Below, piece by piece: positions 17,593-26,211 of a DNA stretch of 64,000 nt; the first letter of the stretch is position 1, and every line of letters starts with the position of its first letter. Origin of the DNA: Streptomyces sp. NRRL S-646. Its GTDB lineage: Bacteria > Actinomycetota > Actinomycetes > Streptomycetales > Streptomycetaceae. The position numbers and the translations under genes were made by a program. The notes under the pieces are model-generated. The model was not told the DNA's origin, ran no database searches, and was given only the letters and a program-made list of their open reading frames with translations. The stretch spans positions 1-64,000 of the forward strand of contig NZ_JODC01000008.1 in the NCBI RefSeq assembly GCF_000720765.1. The letters are read 5' to 3'.

Positions 17593-18207
17593 ATGTCCCT
17601 GACCCAGTCCCGTCCCGGGACGCTGCCCGCGCCTGCCGCCGAGCCCCGCTGGACCGCCCGGCTGTGGTGCGTGCTCGCCGTTCTGTGCCTCGTGCTCTTC
17701 CTCGGCGGCCTTGACGTCTCGATGGTCGGCATCGCCCTGCCCTCCATCGGCCACGACCTCGGCCTGGCCCCCAGATCCCTGCAGTGGATCGTCAACGGAT
17801 ACGTCCTCGGCTACGGCGGACTGATGCTGCTCGGCGGCCGTACGGCCGACCTGCTCGGGCGCCGCCGGGTCTTCCTCGCCGCGCTGGCCGTCTTCGCCGC
17901 GGCCTCCCTGCTCGGCGGGCTGGTCGACGACGGCACGCTGCTGATCGCCACCCGCTTCGTCAAGGGTCTGGCCGCAGCCTTCACCGTGCCCGCCGGCCTG
18001 TCCATCCTCACCACGACCTTCCGCGAGGGCCCGCAGCGCAACCGGGCGCTGTCGGTCTTCAGCCTCTTCGGCGCCCTGGGCTACTCCTCGGGCCTGATCC
18101 TCGGCGGCCTGCTCACCGGGATCGGCTGGCGCTGGACCTTCCTCATGCCGGTCCCGCTCGCACTGCTACCCGGCCCCTGCTGGCCCCGGCCTTCACCATC
18201 AACCTGA
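17593..18207 (+). pseudogene. MFS transporter, N-terminal half, joined to an ABC permease tail
   Basis: Starts MSLTQSRPGTLPAPAAEPRW and runs through about six helices of a 14-TM drug-efflux type MFS protein (FLGGLDVSMVGIALPSIGHD, WIVNGYVLGYGGLMLLGGRT, ADLLGRRRVF, RALSVFSLFGALGYSSGLIL). Homology stops at WRWTFLMPVPLALL. The next bases belong, in another frame, to a sugar ABC permease, and the MFS frame ends after 12 meaningless residues. The second half of the transporter is missing, so it cannot be a functional exporter. An internal deletion between the two genes best explains the junction at about 18165. Confidence 0.85.
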
Positions 18208-18437
18208 TGCTGTCGATCATCGGCGGGATCAAACTCTTCGACCAGGTCTACGCGTTGACCGGCGGCGGCCCCGGCCACGCCACCGACACCCTGTCCACCC
18301 TCATCTACAAGGACGCCTTCACCCTCGGCGAGTTCGGCTACAGCATCGCCCTCGCGGTCGTGTTGACGATCATCGTCGCGGTCGCCTCCACCGGCCAGTA
18401 CGCCGTGCTCTCCCGCAGCGAGAGGGCCGCGTCGTGA
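18168..18437 (+). pseudogene. Sugar ABC permease (MalF/UgpA type), C-terminal tail only
   Basis: In the frame ending at 18437 the protein reads RPLLAPAFTINLMLSIIGGI, KLFDQVYALTGGGPGHATDT, then LIYKDAFTLGEFGYSIALAV and ends SERAAS. This is the conserved end of MalF-like permeases, after the EAA loop (LFDxVYxLTxGGP; YxxAF..xxxGYxxA). Roughly the first 200 residues, including most of the EAA loop that contacts the ATPase, are gone. It overlaps the next permease start by GTGA, showing the original operon order (permease 1, permease 2, binding protein). Confidence 0.85.
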
Positions 18438-19255
18438 ACCGCTACCGCCCTCGCACCCTCGCCCTCGAACTGGCCATGATCGCCGTCGCCCTGCTCGTCG
18501 GCTTCCCCGTCTACGTCCTGGTCAACCTGGCCGTACGGCCGGCCTCGGACACCTCCTCGCCCATCCACCCCACCACCTCGCCGACCCTGGGGAACTTCTC
18601 CCACGCCTGGCAACAGGGCGCGCTCGGCGGGGCGTTGGCCAACAGTGTGCTGGTGACGGCCTGCAGCGTCGTGATCGTGCTGGCCGTCTCATCCCTCGCC
18701 GCCTACCCGCTGGCCCGCGTCACGGCCCGCTGGTCACGGGGCACCTACCTGCTCGTCCTCCTCGGCCTGGTGCTGCCCTTCCAACTCGCCTCGCTCCCGC
18801 TCTACCAGACCATGCGCGACCTCGGCCTGCTCGGCACCCCCTGGGCCCTCGTCCTCTTCTACTCCGGCCTCCAAGTCCCCTTCACCGTCTTCCTCTACGT
18901 CGGCTTCCTGCGCGCCCTGCCCCGCGACTTCGAGGACGCCGCCCTCATCGACGGCTGCACCCCGCTGCAGGGCTTCCGCCATGTCGTCCTGCCGATGCTC
19001 AAACCCGTCACCGTCACGGCCCTGGTGCTCAACGCGGTCGCGATCTGGAACGACTTCTTCACCCCGCTGCTGTACCTCAGCGGCAGCGCCCAGCAGACCA
19101 TGCCGGTCGCGATCGCCGGTTTCGTCGGCCAGTACGTCACCGACTGGAACCTCATCTTCGCCGCGCTGGTGATCAGCATCCTGCCCGTCCTGCTCGTCTA
19201 CTTCCTGCTGCAGCGCAGCATCATCAACGGCTTCGCCGGAGGGCTGCGGGGCTGA
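18434..19255 (+). CDS. Sugar ABC transporter permease (MalG type)
   Basis: 273 residues, six helices, starting at a GTG that overlaps the previous stop by four bases. The EAA loop EDAALIDGCTPLQGFRHVVL with PMLKP at about 175-200 is intact. First helix: ALELAMIAVALLVGFPVYVLV. In this class two permeases pair with a binding lipoprotein and the shared ATPase MsiK, which is not encoded here. Its partner permease survives only as a tail, so the importer is probably inactive unless complemented elsewhere (inference). Confidence 0.92.
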   Translation: MNRYRPRTLALELAMIAVALLVGFPVYVLVNLAVRPASDTSSPIHPTTSPTLGNFSHAWQQGALGGALANSVLVTACSVVIVLAVSSLAAYPLARVTARWSRGTYLLVLLGLVLPFQLASLPLYQTMRDLGLLGTPWALVLFYSGLQVPFTVFLYVGFLRALPRDFEDAALIDGCTPLQGFRHVVLPMLKPVTVTALVLNAVAIWNDFFTPLLYLSGSAQQTMPVAIAGFVGQYVTDWNLIFAALVISILPVLLVYFLLQRSIINGFAGGLRG

Positions 19256-19286
19256 TCCCCGCCTTCTTCTCCTCGAGGGAGACATC

Positions 19287-20552
19287 ATGAACACACGCAC
19301 AGTCACGGCCGCCATCGCCGTGACCACAGTCGCTGCCCTGCTTGCCGCCTGCAGCGGAGGGACCAAGGCGGGCGGATCCGGCGGCGGCTCGAAGACGCTG
19401 ACGCTCGCCTCCGTCGACCAGGGGTCGATCGAGGACGTCGTCAAGGCCTTCGAGAAGGCCAACCCGGGCGTCAAGGTCCGCTACACCACCAGCGGCGCCG
19501 ACCAGTACCAGCAGCAGATCCGCACCCAGCTCTCCTCCGGCACCGCCCCGGACGTGATGTCCGTCTGGCCGGGCAACGGCAACCCCGGCGCCACCTATGT
19601 CCTGGCCAAACCCGGCTACCTGCGTGACCTCTCGGACCAGCCGTGGGCCGCCAAGATGCCCCCGGTCATCAAGTCCGTCGCCCAGTACCAGGGCAAGACC
19701 TACAACGCGATCTTCGGGCAGAACGGCATCGGCGCCGTCTACAACCAGCAGGCCATGGCGAAGGCAGGCCTGACCCCGCCCGACACCTGGACCAAGCTGC
19801 TGGACTTCTGCAAGGCCGCCAAGGCCAAGGGCACCCCCGCCTTCGCGCTGGGCAACCAGGACAACTGGGTGACCCAGCTCGTGCTGTACGCCCTGGTCGC
19901 CACCAGCGTCTACAGCCACGACCCCGACTTCGACAAGAAGATGCAGTCCGGCCAGGTCACCTTCGCGACATCGCCATGGACCACCGCCCTGGACAAGTAC
20001 CTGACGATGGAGAAGACGGGCTGCTTCCAGAAGAACCCGCTGGGCACCAACTACGAGGCCGGCCAGCAACTCGCCGCCACCGGCAGGACCCTCGGCATCG
20101 TGCAGGGCAACTGGGTGATCGCCCTGCTCAAGCAGAAGAACCCCAAGGCCACCTTCACCCTCAAGGCGCTGCCCGCCACCGACACCCCGTCCGAGACCCT
20201 CATCCCGGCCGCGGCGGGCGCAGGCTACGGCGTCAACGCCAAGGCCAAGAACCCCGAACTGGCCCTGAAATTCGTGAACTTCGTGATGTCGCCGCAGGGC
20301 ATGAACCTGTTCGTCACGAAGCAGGGCGGCCTGCCCTCGCTCCCGGACACCGGCTTCCAGGTCGACCCCTCACTCACCGAACTGTCCCAGTTCATCCGAA
20401 GCAACCGCACCGTGCCGTTCATGGACCAGCGCTGGCCCAACGCCAAGGTGCAGCAGACCATGCTGAGCGGCCTCCAGGAGATCTTCAGCGGCCAGTCCAC
20501 GCCCCAGAAGCTCCTCAAGGAGATGGACGGCGACTACAAGGCCGGCTCGTGA
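19287..20552 (+). CDS. Sugar ABC transporter substrate-binding lipoprotein
   Basis: 421 residues with a lipobox LLAAC (Cys 22) and a Gly/Ser linker, so it is a surface lipoprotein. It is a family 1 extracellular solute-binding protein: DQGSIEDVVKAFEKANPGVK, QQQIRTQLSSGTAPDVMSVW, PDTWTKLLDFCKAAKAKGTP, GYGVNAKAKNPELALKFVNF. It follows the MalG-type permease by 31 bp and precedes the GH78 rhamnosidase by 31 bp, so the ligand is probably a rhamnose-containing or other plant oligosaccharide. The ligand is inference only. Confidence 0.93.
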   Translation: MNTRTVTAAIAVTTVAALLAACSGGTKAGGSGGGSKTLTLASVDQGSIEDVVKAFEKANPGVKVRYTTSGADQYQQQIRTQLSSGTAPDVMSVWPGNGNPGATYVLAKPGYLRDLSDQPWAAKMPPVIKSVAQYQGKTYNAIFGQNGIGAVYNQQAMAKAGLTPPDTWTKLLDFCKAAKAKGTPAFALGNQDNWVTQLVLYALVATSVYSHDPDFDKKMQSGQVTFATSPWTTALDKYLTMEKTGCFQKNPLGTNYEAGQQLAATGRTLGIVQGNWVIALLKQKNPKATFTLKALPATDTPSETLIPAAAGAGYGVNAKAKNPELALKFVNFVMSPQGMNLFVTKQGGLPSLPDTGFQVDPSLTELSQFIRSNRTVPFMDQRWPNAKVQQTMLSGLQEIFSGQSTPQKLLKEMDGDYKAGS

Positions 20553-20583
20553 ATGCCGTGCCGACGACCGAAAGGACAAGGGC

Positions 20584-23500
20584 GTGACCGATGAAACCCG
20601 CAACACCGAAGGCAGGGAATCCGAGATGCGAGGAGACGGCACCGGACAGAGAAGGAAGGGCATTCACCGCAGAACCGTCCTCGCCGCCACGGCCGGCGCG
20701 GTGCCCACGGTGGCCGGAGTGATGGGCGTCGGCGCGATGGCGCACGCCGCACCGATTCGCCCCGTGGAGGACGGCGCCGTGTACGGACTGACCGTGGAAC
20801 ACCGCACCGACCCGCTCGGCGTGGACGCCGCACACCCCCGCCTCGGCTGGCGCATGCGGTCCGCCGGACGCGGGCGCAACCAGGGAGCGTACGAGGTCCT
20901 CGTCGCGAGCTCACCGGGCAGGCTGACCAGTGACCGCGCCGACGTCTGGAGCAGCGGCCGCGTGAACTCCTCCGAGTCGGTGGCCGTGCGCTACCAGGGC
21001 GGGCCGCTGAAGGCCTCGACCCGCTACTACTGGACTGTCACCGTCTGGGACACCGAAGGGCGTCGGCTCGGCAGCGGACCCGTGGCCTGGTTCGAGACCG
21101 GCCTGATGAGTACCGACGGCGTCACCGGCTGGGACGACGCCCAGTGGATCGGGATGAAGGGCAAGGCGCCCAACACGCCCGGCGCACCGATGCTCCGTAC
21201 CCAGGCACCGCTCAGGGGCCGGGTCCGCGAGGCACGGCTGTACATCTCCGCCCTCGGGGTCTACGACGCCTACGTCAGCGGCCACCCCGTGACCGTCCCA
21301 CAGGACGGCGACACCACCCGCGAACTGCTGCCCCCCGGCTGGACGAACTACGACGTTCGCGCCAACTACCTCACCTACGACGTCACCCACCTCCTGGCCC
21401 GGGAGAAGGCCGTCACCCTGGCGGCCGTCCTCGGCAACGGCTGGTACAACGGCCGGATCTCCGACGGCAGTACGTACTACTCCAAGGACGGCAACGCCCT
21501 CGCCCTCAAGGCCAAGCTGCTGATCCGCTACGCCGACGGCACGACCCAGTCCGTCGTCACCCGGCCGGACGGCTCGTGGAAGGCCACCGACACCGGGCCC
21601 TGCCGGACCGACGACATCTACGACGGCCAGACCTACGACGCGCGCAAGGAACTGCCGGGCTGGACCTCGTCCCGCTTCGACGACTCCACCTGGTCGGACA
21701 CCGAACGCGTCCCCTACGAGACCAAGTACCCGAACGCCCGCCTGCTCGCCTACCCGGCCGAGACCGCCCGGCTGATGAGCCGCTGGGACCGGCGACCGCA
21801 GTCGATCACCGTCTACACCGGGGTGACCGGCGAGGGCAGGGGCCGTATCGTCGTCGACCCCGACCGGACCGTGACCGACCCGCACCGGGCGGCCTCCTCC
21901 CCGGTCACCATCGGCGCCGGCGACACCGCAGTCTTCGACCTGGGCCAGAACATGGTGGGCGTCCCCCGCTACAGCCTGCGCGGCCCGGCCGGCGCCCAGG
22001 TCACCTTCCAGTTCGGCGAGATGCTCAACGACAGCAGCTCCGGCGCGGACGGCCCCGAGGGCTCCCTCTACCGGGCCAACCTCCGCAGCGCCAAGGCCAC
22101 CAGCACCTACATCCTCAAGGGCGACCGCGCGGGGGAGACCCACCAGGACTCCCTGACCTTCTACGGCTTCCGCTACGTGTCCGTCACCGCGACCGAGACG
22201 GTCACGATCACCGGCCTGACCGGCAAGGTCGCCACCTCCGCCAGCCACGAGACCGGCACCGTCACCACGGACGACCCCGACACCAACCAGCTGATCAGCA
22301 ACATCCGTTGGGGACAGCGCGGCAACTATCTCTGGGTGCCCACCGACTGCCCGCAACGCGACGAGCGGCTCGGCTGGACCGGCGACACCCAGGTGTTCTC
22401 CACCACCGGCCTGTACAACGCCGACGCCGGCCCTTTCCTCAGCCACTTCCAGGACACCGTGGTCGACTCCCAGACCATCTACGGCCAGGACAAAGCCCAG
22501 TTCACCGGGGTCGCCCCGAGCGGCCGCTACAACTTCCCCGGCGGCGGCAGCGGTTGGGCGGACTGCGGGGTCATCCTCCCCTGGACGCTGTGGCAGATGA
22601 CCGGCGACCCGGCCGTCATCGAGAGCAGCTGGCCCGCCATGACCCGCTACCTCGACTGGATCCGCCGGCAGACCGGCGACACCTACGCCGGCCAGGGCTC
22701 CCTCACCGGCGACTGGCTCGCCCCGCAGAAGACCAGCGCCCAGCTCATGAGCGACGTCTACTACGGCTACGTTGCCCACCTCATGGGCCGCATGGCCCGA
22801 GCCGTCGGCCGCCCCGCCGAGGCCACGACGTACGAGCAGCTGTTCGCCGACATCAAGAAGGCGTTCATCACCAAGTACCTCAGCACCGAGGGCGGCACCG
22901 TCACGGTGAAGTCCAGCCTCGGCGACGCCTCCCCGATCGAGCCCGGCTCGGACCCCAACCAGAAGACGGAGGACAACACCCAGACCGCCCTGCTGTGGGT
23001 CCTCAAGCTCGGCCTCTACGACACCGAGGCCCAACGCCGCGCTCTCGTGGGCCACTTGGCGGACAACATCGGCAACGACGCGGCCTACAAGGCGGCGCAC
23101 CCGAACAGCAGCCGGGTCAAGTACGCCGAGAACACGCTGTCCGTGGGCTTCCTCGGCGTCAACGTCCTCGCCCCGGTCCTCAGCGACGAGGGCCGCTCGG
23201 ACCTGGCGTACAAGCTGCTGCACCAGGATGCGATGCCGTCCTGGCTGTTCTCGGTGAAGAACGGCGCCACCACGGTCTGGGAACGCTGGAACTCCTACTC
23301 CAAGGAGGCCGGCTTCGGCCCGGTCAGCATGAACTCCTTCAACCACTACGCCTACGGCGCGGTCATGGAGTGGATGTACGCCTACATGGCCGGCATCGCC
23401 CGCGACCCCGACAGCCCCGGCTTCAAGCACTTCCTCCTGCAGCCGCACCTCGACCCCACCGGGCGGATCACCCATGTCACCGGCTCGCACGAATCGCCGT

Positions 23501-23742
23501 ACGGCGAGATCAGAAGCGAGTGGCGGGTGACGGACGGCGGCGGCGCGCTGTCGTACGAGGCTGTGGTGCCCGCCAACAGCGAGGCCACCCTGCGTCTTCC
23601 GGCGCTCTCGGGCGACTCCGTCCGCGAGCAGCGCACCCCGCTGGCCCGGGTCGACGGCGTGCGGTTCCTCGGGCAGGCGGACGGTGTGGCTTCCTACCGG
23701 CTGCCGTCGGGCGCGTACCGGCTGACGAGCAGGCTCCGTTGA
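20584..23742 (+). CDS. Secreted GH78 alpha-L-rhamnosidase
   Basis: 1052 residues with a Tat-type leader: RKGIHRRTVLAATAG followed by a hydrophobic stretch and AHAAP. Domains in order: N-terminal beta-sandwich (YGLTVEHRTDPLGVD...RLGWRM), Bac_rhamnosid_N, concanavalin-like domain, (alpha/alpha)6 barrel and a C-terminal beta-sandwich. The catalytic signature VPTDCPQRDERLGWTGD lies at about residues 585-601 and the downstream Glu in TTVWERWNSY at about 895. It releases terminal rhamnose from pectic or glycoside substrates. GTG 20584 or ATG 20626 are possible starts; the leader favours neither strongly. Confidence 0.93.
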   Translation: MTDETRNTEGRESEMRGDGTGQRRKGIHRRTVLAATAGAVPTVAGVMGVGAMAHAAPIRPVEDGAVYGLTVEHRTDPLGVDAAHPRLGWRMRSAGRGRNQGAYEVLVASSPGRLTSDRADVWSSGRVNSSESVAVRYQGGPLKASTRYYWTVTVWDTEGRRLGSGPVAWFETGLMSTDGVTGWDDAQWIGMKGKAPNTPGAPMLRTQAPLRGRVREARLYISALGVYDAYVSGHPVTVPQDGDTTRELLPPGWTNYDVRANYLTYDVTHLLAREKAVTLAAVLGNGWYNGRISDGSTYYSKDGNALALKAKLLIRYADGTTQSVVTRPDGSWKATDTGPCRTDDIYDGQTYDARKELPGWTSSRFDDSTWSDTERVPYETKYPNARLLAYPAETARLMSRWDRRPQSITVYTGVTGEGRGRIVVDPDRTVTDPHRAASSPVTIGAGDTAVFDLGQNMVGVPRYSLRGPAGAQVTFQFGEMLNDSSSGADGPEGSLYRANLRSAKATSTYILKGDRAGETHQDSLTFYGFRYVSVTATETVTITGLTGKVATSASHETGTVTTDDPDTNQLISNIRWGQRGNYLWVPTDCPQRDERLGWTGDTQVFSTTGLYNADAGPFLSHFQDTVVDSQTIYGQDKAQFTGVAPSGRYNFPGGGSGWADCGVILPWTLWQMTGDPAVIESSWPAMTRYLDWIRRQTGDTYAGQGSLTGDWLAPQKTSAQLMSDVYYGYVAHLMGRMARAVGRPAEATTYEQLFADIKKAFITKYLSTEGGTVTVKSSLGDASPIEPGSDPNQKTEDNTQTALLWVLKLGLYDTEAQRRALVGHLADNIGNDAAYKAAHPNSSRVKYAENTLSVGFLGVNVLAPVLSDEGRSDLAYKLLHQDAMPSWLFSVKNGATTVWERWNSYSKEAGFGPVSMNSFNHYAYGAVMEWMYAYMAGIARDPDSPGFKHFLLQPHLDPTGRITHVTGSHESPYGEIRSEWRVTDGGGALSYEAVVPANSEATLRLPALSGDSVREQRTPLARVDGVRFLGQADGVASYRLPSGAYRLTSRLR

Positions 23743-23780
23743 CTCCCTGGTGCTGAAGCGGGCTCTTGCACACCCTGGAC

Positions 23781-23792
23781 TGAAACGATTCA
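23781..23792. promoter_or_regulatory. LacI-type operator-like palindrome
   Basis: TGAAACGATTCA, one change from the perfect palindrome TGAAACGTTTCA typical of LacI operators. It lies 27 bp before the start of the truncated second rhamnosidase. It differs from the CGAAACTTTCG sites, so a second regulator may be involved. Confidence 0.5.
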
Positions 23793-23819
23793 AACCCTCC
23801 TTTCGAAGGGAAACCCCTG

Positions 23820-24252
23820 GTGAGAGGCACCACTCGCACCAGTGCCGCCGCGGCCATCGCGGCCGCGCCGGCACTCACCGTCTGCGGCCCGGCTCCGGCC
23901 GCGCCACAGACCCCCAGAGCCGCAGCTCGGTCCGCCGTGGACCTGAAGACGGACAACAAGGTCGACCCGATCGGCATCGACGACCGCGCGCCCCTTCTCT
24001 CCTGGCGGCCGGCCGGTGCCGAGCAGAGCGCCTACGAGATCAGGGCAGCCCGCTCGGCGGACGCACTGCGCACAGGGCGGGCGGACATCTGGCGGACGGG
24101 CAAAGTAGTGTCGTCCCAGTCCGCCCACATCCCCTTCACCGGCACCCTCAGCGCCCGCGAGCCGGTCGCCTGGCAGGTACGCGTGTGGGGCCGCGATGGC
24201 CGTGTCTCGCCGTGGAGTTCACGGGCGACCTTCGAGATGGGCCTCCTCGACT
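23820..24252 (+). pseudogene. Second GH78 alpha-L-rhamnosidase, N-terminus only, cut by an IS
   Basis: GTG start, signal peptide (AAAAIAAAPALTVCGPAPAA), then the typical GH78 opening VDLKTDNKVDPIGIDDRAPL, LSWRPAGAEQSAYEIRAA, ADIWRTGKVVSSQS, LSAREPVAWQVRVWGRDGRV and FEMGLLD. The homology breaks at the left end of the IS5-type element at about 24253. About 145 of the usual ~1000 residues remain. No continuation is found on the far side of the element (after 26233), so the insertion was accompanied or followed by a deletion. Confidence 0.85.
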
Positions 24253-24304
24253 CTGACAAAATGACCACGGGGGGGGTGTGTCTGGTGCTATTTGCCTTGC
24301 TGTG

Positions 24305-24619
24305 ATGGCATCGGCCAGCGACCCTGGGCCGGTGCCAGGACAGCGGAAGAGGAAGCGGCAGCAAGAGGTCGCGAGGCGGCAGCTTGCTGCTCGCGACGCG
24401 GTGGGCGCGGGGCGGTGGGAAGTGATCTTTGAGACCCAGGACGAGACGGAGTGGCAGGCTTATGTGCGCCGTCTTCGGGCTGGGGAAATACGGATCGACG
24501 GATCGGTGCTCCGGGTCGACACGCTGTGCGGGCGTCTGGTGCAGCCGACCACTTATCGGCTGAGTCTGTTCGTGGCGGACCCTGCATGCGAGCCCGACGT
24601 TGGAGACCGCGATCATTGA
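24305..24619 (+). CDS. Hypothetical protein inside the IS5-type remnant
   Basis: 104 residues from ATG 24305 (the frame opens slightly earlier). A basic N-terminus (GQRKRKRQQEVARRQLAARD) is followed by a compact alpha/beta segment WEVIFETQDETEWQAYVRRL and DGSVLRVDTLCGRLVQPTTY. G/C at third positions is lower than in neighbouring host genes, as often in mobile DNA. It lies between the left end of the element and the transposase start, overlapping the latter region slightly. It looks like a small conserved actinobacterial protein that I cannot name; passenger or regulatory roles are both possible. Confidence 0.5.
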   Translation: MASASDPGPVPGQRKRKRQQEVARRQLAARDAVGAGRWEVIFETQDETEWQAYVRRLRAGEIRIDGSVLRVDTLCGRLVQPTTYRLSLFVADPACEPDVGDRDH

Positions 24620-24626
24620 TGTCGTG

Positions 24627-24690
24627 GTGGGTCGTGGGGAGTTGACGGATGCGGCGTGGGAGCGGATAGCTCCGCTCTTGCCGCAGGTCA
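24627..24690 (+). pseudogene. IS5-type transposase, N-terminal fragment
   Basis: Reads VGRGELTDAAWERIAPLLPQ, the standard opening of Streptomyces IS5/IS427-type transposases (DUF4096 region). After the Gln the sequence no longer matches, some 75 bp before the IS630 left end. A deletion or replacement therefore happened besides the IS630 insertion. The catalytic DDE core is absent. Confidence 0.7.
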
Positions 24691-24764
24691 CATGCAACGC
24701 GCGCTCCTTTCGGGCCTTCCCCGTCCGTCGGTGTCGGGCCGTGGCAGGACCACCCGGCGACCTA

Positions 24765-24788
24765 CTGATCTCTTCGGGTTGTTGTCGG
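24765..24788 (+). repeat. IS630 left inverted repeat
   Basis: 24-bp terminal repeat starting CTGATCTC just after the TA at 24763-24764; two mismatches with the right end. Confidence 0.88.
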
Positions 24789-24825
24789 GGGTGACGTGTG
24801 GTGATCCCTGCGGTAGGCCGGTGGT

Positions 24826-25308
24826 ATGCGGTACGCGCAGGGTGGTGGGCTGACCGCGGAGCGGCGTCGGTTTCGCGAGCGGATCCGGTACGAGGCCGGC
24901 GAGCGGTTTGCTCGCGGTGGGAGAACCGCGGTGATCGCGAAGGATCTGCGGGTGAGCGAGCGGTCGGTGGAACGCTGGCGGCGTGCCTGGCGGGAGGACG
25001 GGATGGACGCCCTGGCCTCCACCGGGCCTGCGAAACTGCCCAAGTTGTCCGATGGGCAGTTTGCCGAGCTGGAGCAGGAGTTGGCGCGGGGGCCAGCCGT
25101 GCATGGCTGGGAGGACCAGCGCTGGACCCTGGCCCGGATCCGGGAGCTGACCGCCCGGACGTTCCAGCTGGAGTGCTCGTCGGCGGCGGTGTGGCGGCTG
25201 CTGCACCGGCACGGCTGGTCCTGGCAGAGTCCCGCCCGCCGGGCGCTGGAGCGTGACGAGCAGGCGGTGGGCCTGTGGAAGAAGGACGTGTGGCCGCAGG
25301 CGGAATGA
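24826..25308 (+). CDS. IS630 ORF A: winged-helix/HTH DNA-binding part of the transposase
   Basis: 160 residues. A paired-like HTH at about 15-60 (RIRYEAGERFARGGRTAVIA, KDLRVSERSVERWRRAW) is followed by a second winged helix (WTLARIRELTARTFQLECSS, AAVWRLLHRHGWSWQ). The frame ends WKKDVWPQAE with TGA overlapping the ATG of ORF B (ATGA at 25305-25308). In many IS630 elements the two parts are one protein, or are joined by frameshifting; here coupling by overlap, or a -1 shift near the junction, could produce them. Confidence 0.87.
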   Translation: MRYAQGGGLTAERRRFRERIRYEAGERFARGGRTAVIAKDLRVSERSVERWRRAWREDGMDALASTGPAKLPKLSDGQFAELEQELARGPAVHGWEDQRWTLARIRELTARTFQLECSSAAVWRLLHRHGWSWQSPARRALERDEQAVGLWKKDVWPQAE

Positions 25309-25919
25309 CTGCGGCGGTGCTGGGCGCGTACATCGTCTTCGAGGACGAGGCCGGGTTCTCGATGACGCCACCGCGGGCCCGCACCTGGGGCCGGCGGGGA
25401 CACACGCCGGTGGTGCGGGTGCGGGGCCGCTCCTGGCGCCGCTGGTCGATCGCCGCCATGTGCTGCTACAAGCCGGCCGAGGTATCGCGGCTGATCTACC
25501 GGCCGCGCCGCCACCGCAAGCATCGCGGCAAAGGGCGTGACACCTTCGCCTGGAGCGACTACCGCGACCTGGTCGTCCGCGCGCACATCCAGCTCCATGC
25601 CCCGATCGTGCTGATCTGGGACAATCTCAACACTCACCGGGCCGCCGGGATGCGTGAGTACGCAGCGGCACACGACTGGCTCACCATCGTGCAACTGCCC
25701 TCCCACGCACCCGACTTGAACCCAGTCGAGGGTGTCTGGTCACTGTTACGGCGTGGCCCGCTGGCCAACACCGCCTTCACCGACGACGAGCATCTCGAAC
25801 GCACCCTCCGCCGAGGTCTGCGCTACATCCAGCTCCGCCCCGACCTCATCGACGGCTGCCTTACAGGCACCGGACTCACCCTCACCCAACGGCCGACAAC
25901 AGCCCGAAGAGCTCAGTAG
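25305..25919 (+). CDS. IS630 ORF B: DDE catalytic domain of the transposase
   Basis: 204 residues of the DDE_3 domain. The first Asp/Glu block is YIVFEDEAGFSMTPP, the second Asp is in VLIWDNLNTHRAAGM, and the third acidic residue is in HAPDLNPVEGVWSLLRRG. Start ATG 25305 overlaps the ORF A stop. The stop codon TAG (25917-25919) consists of the TA target duplication plus the following host G. One TTA codon (25746-25748) is present, so translation may depend on the bldA tRNA. Confidence 0.9.
   Translation: MTAAVLGAYIVFEDEAGFSMTPPRARTWGRRGHTPVVRVRGRSWRRWSIAAMCCYKPAEVSRLIYRPRRHRKHRGKGRDTFAWSDYRDLVVRAHIQLHAPIVLIWDNLNTHRAAGMREYAAAHDWLTIVQLPSHAPDLNPVEGVWSLLRRGPLANTAFTDDEHLERTLRRGLRYIQLRPDLIDGCLTGTGLTLTQRPTTARRAQ
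25893..25916 (-). repeat. IS630 right inverted repeat
   Basis: Partner of the left end (22/24 identical); overlaps the last codons of ORF B, which end in Ala-Gln at the very tip of the element. Confidence 0.88.
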
Positions 25920-25921
25920 GC

Positions 25922-26211
25922 GTATTCGTTCCCGCGCGATCCGCGCCTGGTGCCGCCGCCACGGCATCGCCGTGACCATTCCCGAACGGGCCGACCAGGC
26001 CGCCAACCGACGACGACGTGGCGGGCGTGGCGGACGCCCGCCCGCGTTCGACATCGAGGACTACAAGCACCGCAACGTCGTCGCACGCTGCTTCAACCGC
26101 CTCAAACAATTCCGGGCAGTGGCCACCCGCTTCGACAAGCTCGCAGACCGCTACCGCGCCGGACTTCGCCTCGCAGCACTCATCCTCTGGCTCCGCGAAC
26201 CAGCCGGGTGA
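25922..26211 (+). pseudogene. IS5-type transposase, C-terminal fragment
   Basis: Reads RSRAIRAWCRRHGIAVTIPE, RADQAANRRRRGGRGGRPPA, then YKHRNVVARCFNRLKQFRAV, ATRFDKLADRYRAGLRLAAL. This is the classic tail of Streptomyces IS5/IS427-type transposases, with the third catalytic Glu position apparently occupied differently (VARCFN where VERxFN is usual). It lies right of the IS630 and ends 22 bp before the outer right terminus. With the distant N-terminal piece it shows the interrupted, internally deleted gene. Confidence 0.82.

Larger units (their letters stand above)
24765..25916 (+). mobile_element. Complete IS630-family insertion sequence, 1152 bp
   Basis: The terminal inverted repeats are 24 bp: the left (24765-24788) begins CTGATCTCTTCGGG and the right read inward (25916-25893) begins CTGAGCTCTTCGGG, 22 of 24 matching. 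Each end is flanked by TA (24763-24764 and 25917-25918), the target duplication made by IS630/Tc1-like transposases. It encodes two overlapping frames, HTH protein and DDE transposase. It sits inside the IS5-type remnant. Its ends and both frames look intact, so it may still be mobile. Confidence 0.9.

Noticed and set aside
17593..18437. Programmed frameshift joining MFS and ABC permease into one protein
   Set aside because: The two halves come from unrelated transporter superfamilies and there is no slippery site; a deletion junction is simpler.
20911..23874. A 987-codon open frame on the minus strand
   Set aside because: It is the antisense of the GH78 rhamnosidase; high-GC codon bias keeps it open. 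No homology, low-complexity Val/Gly/Ala composition.
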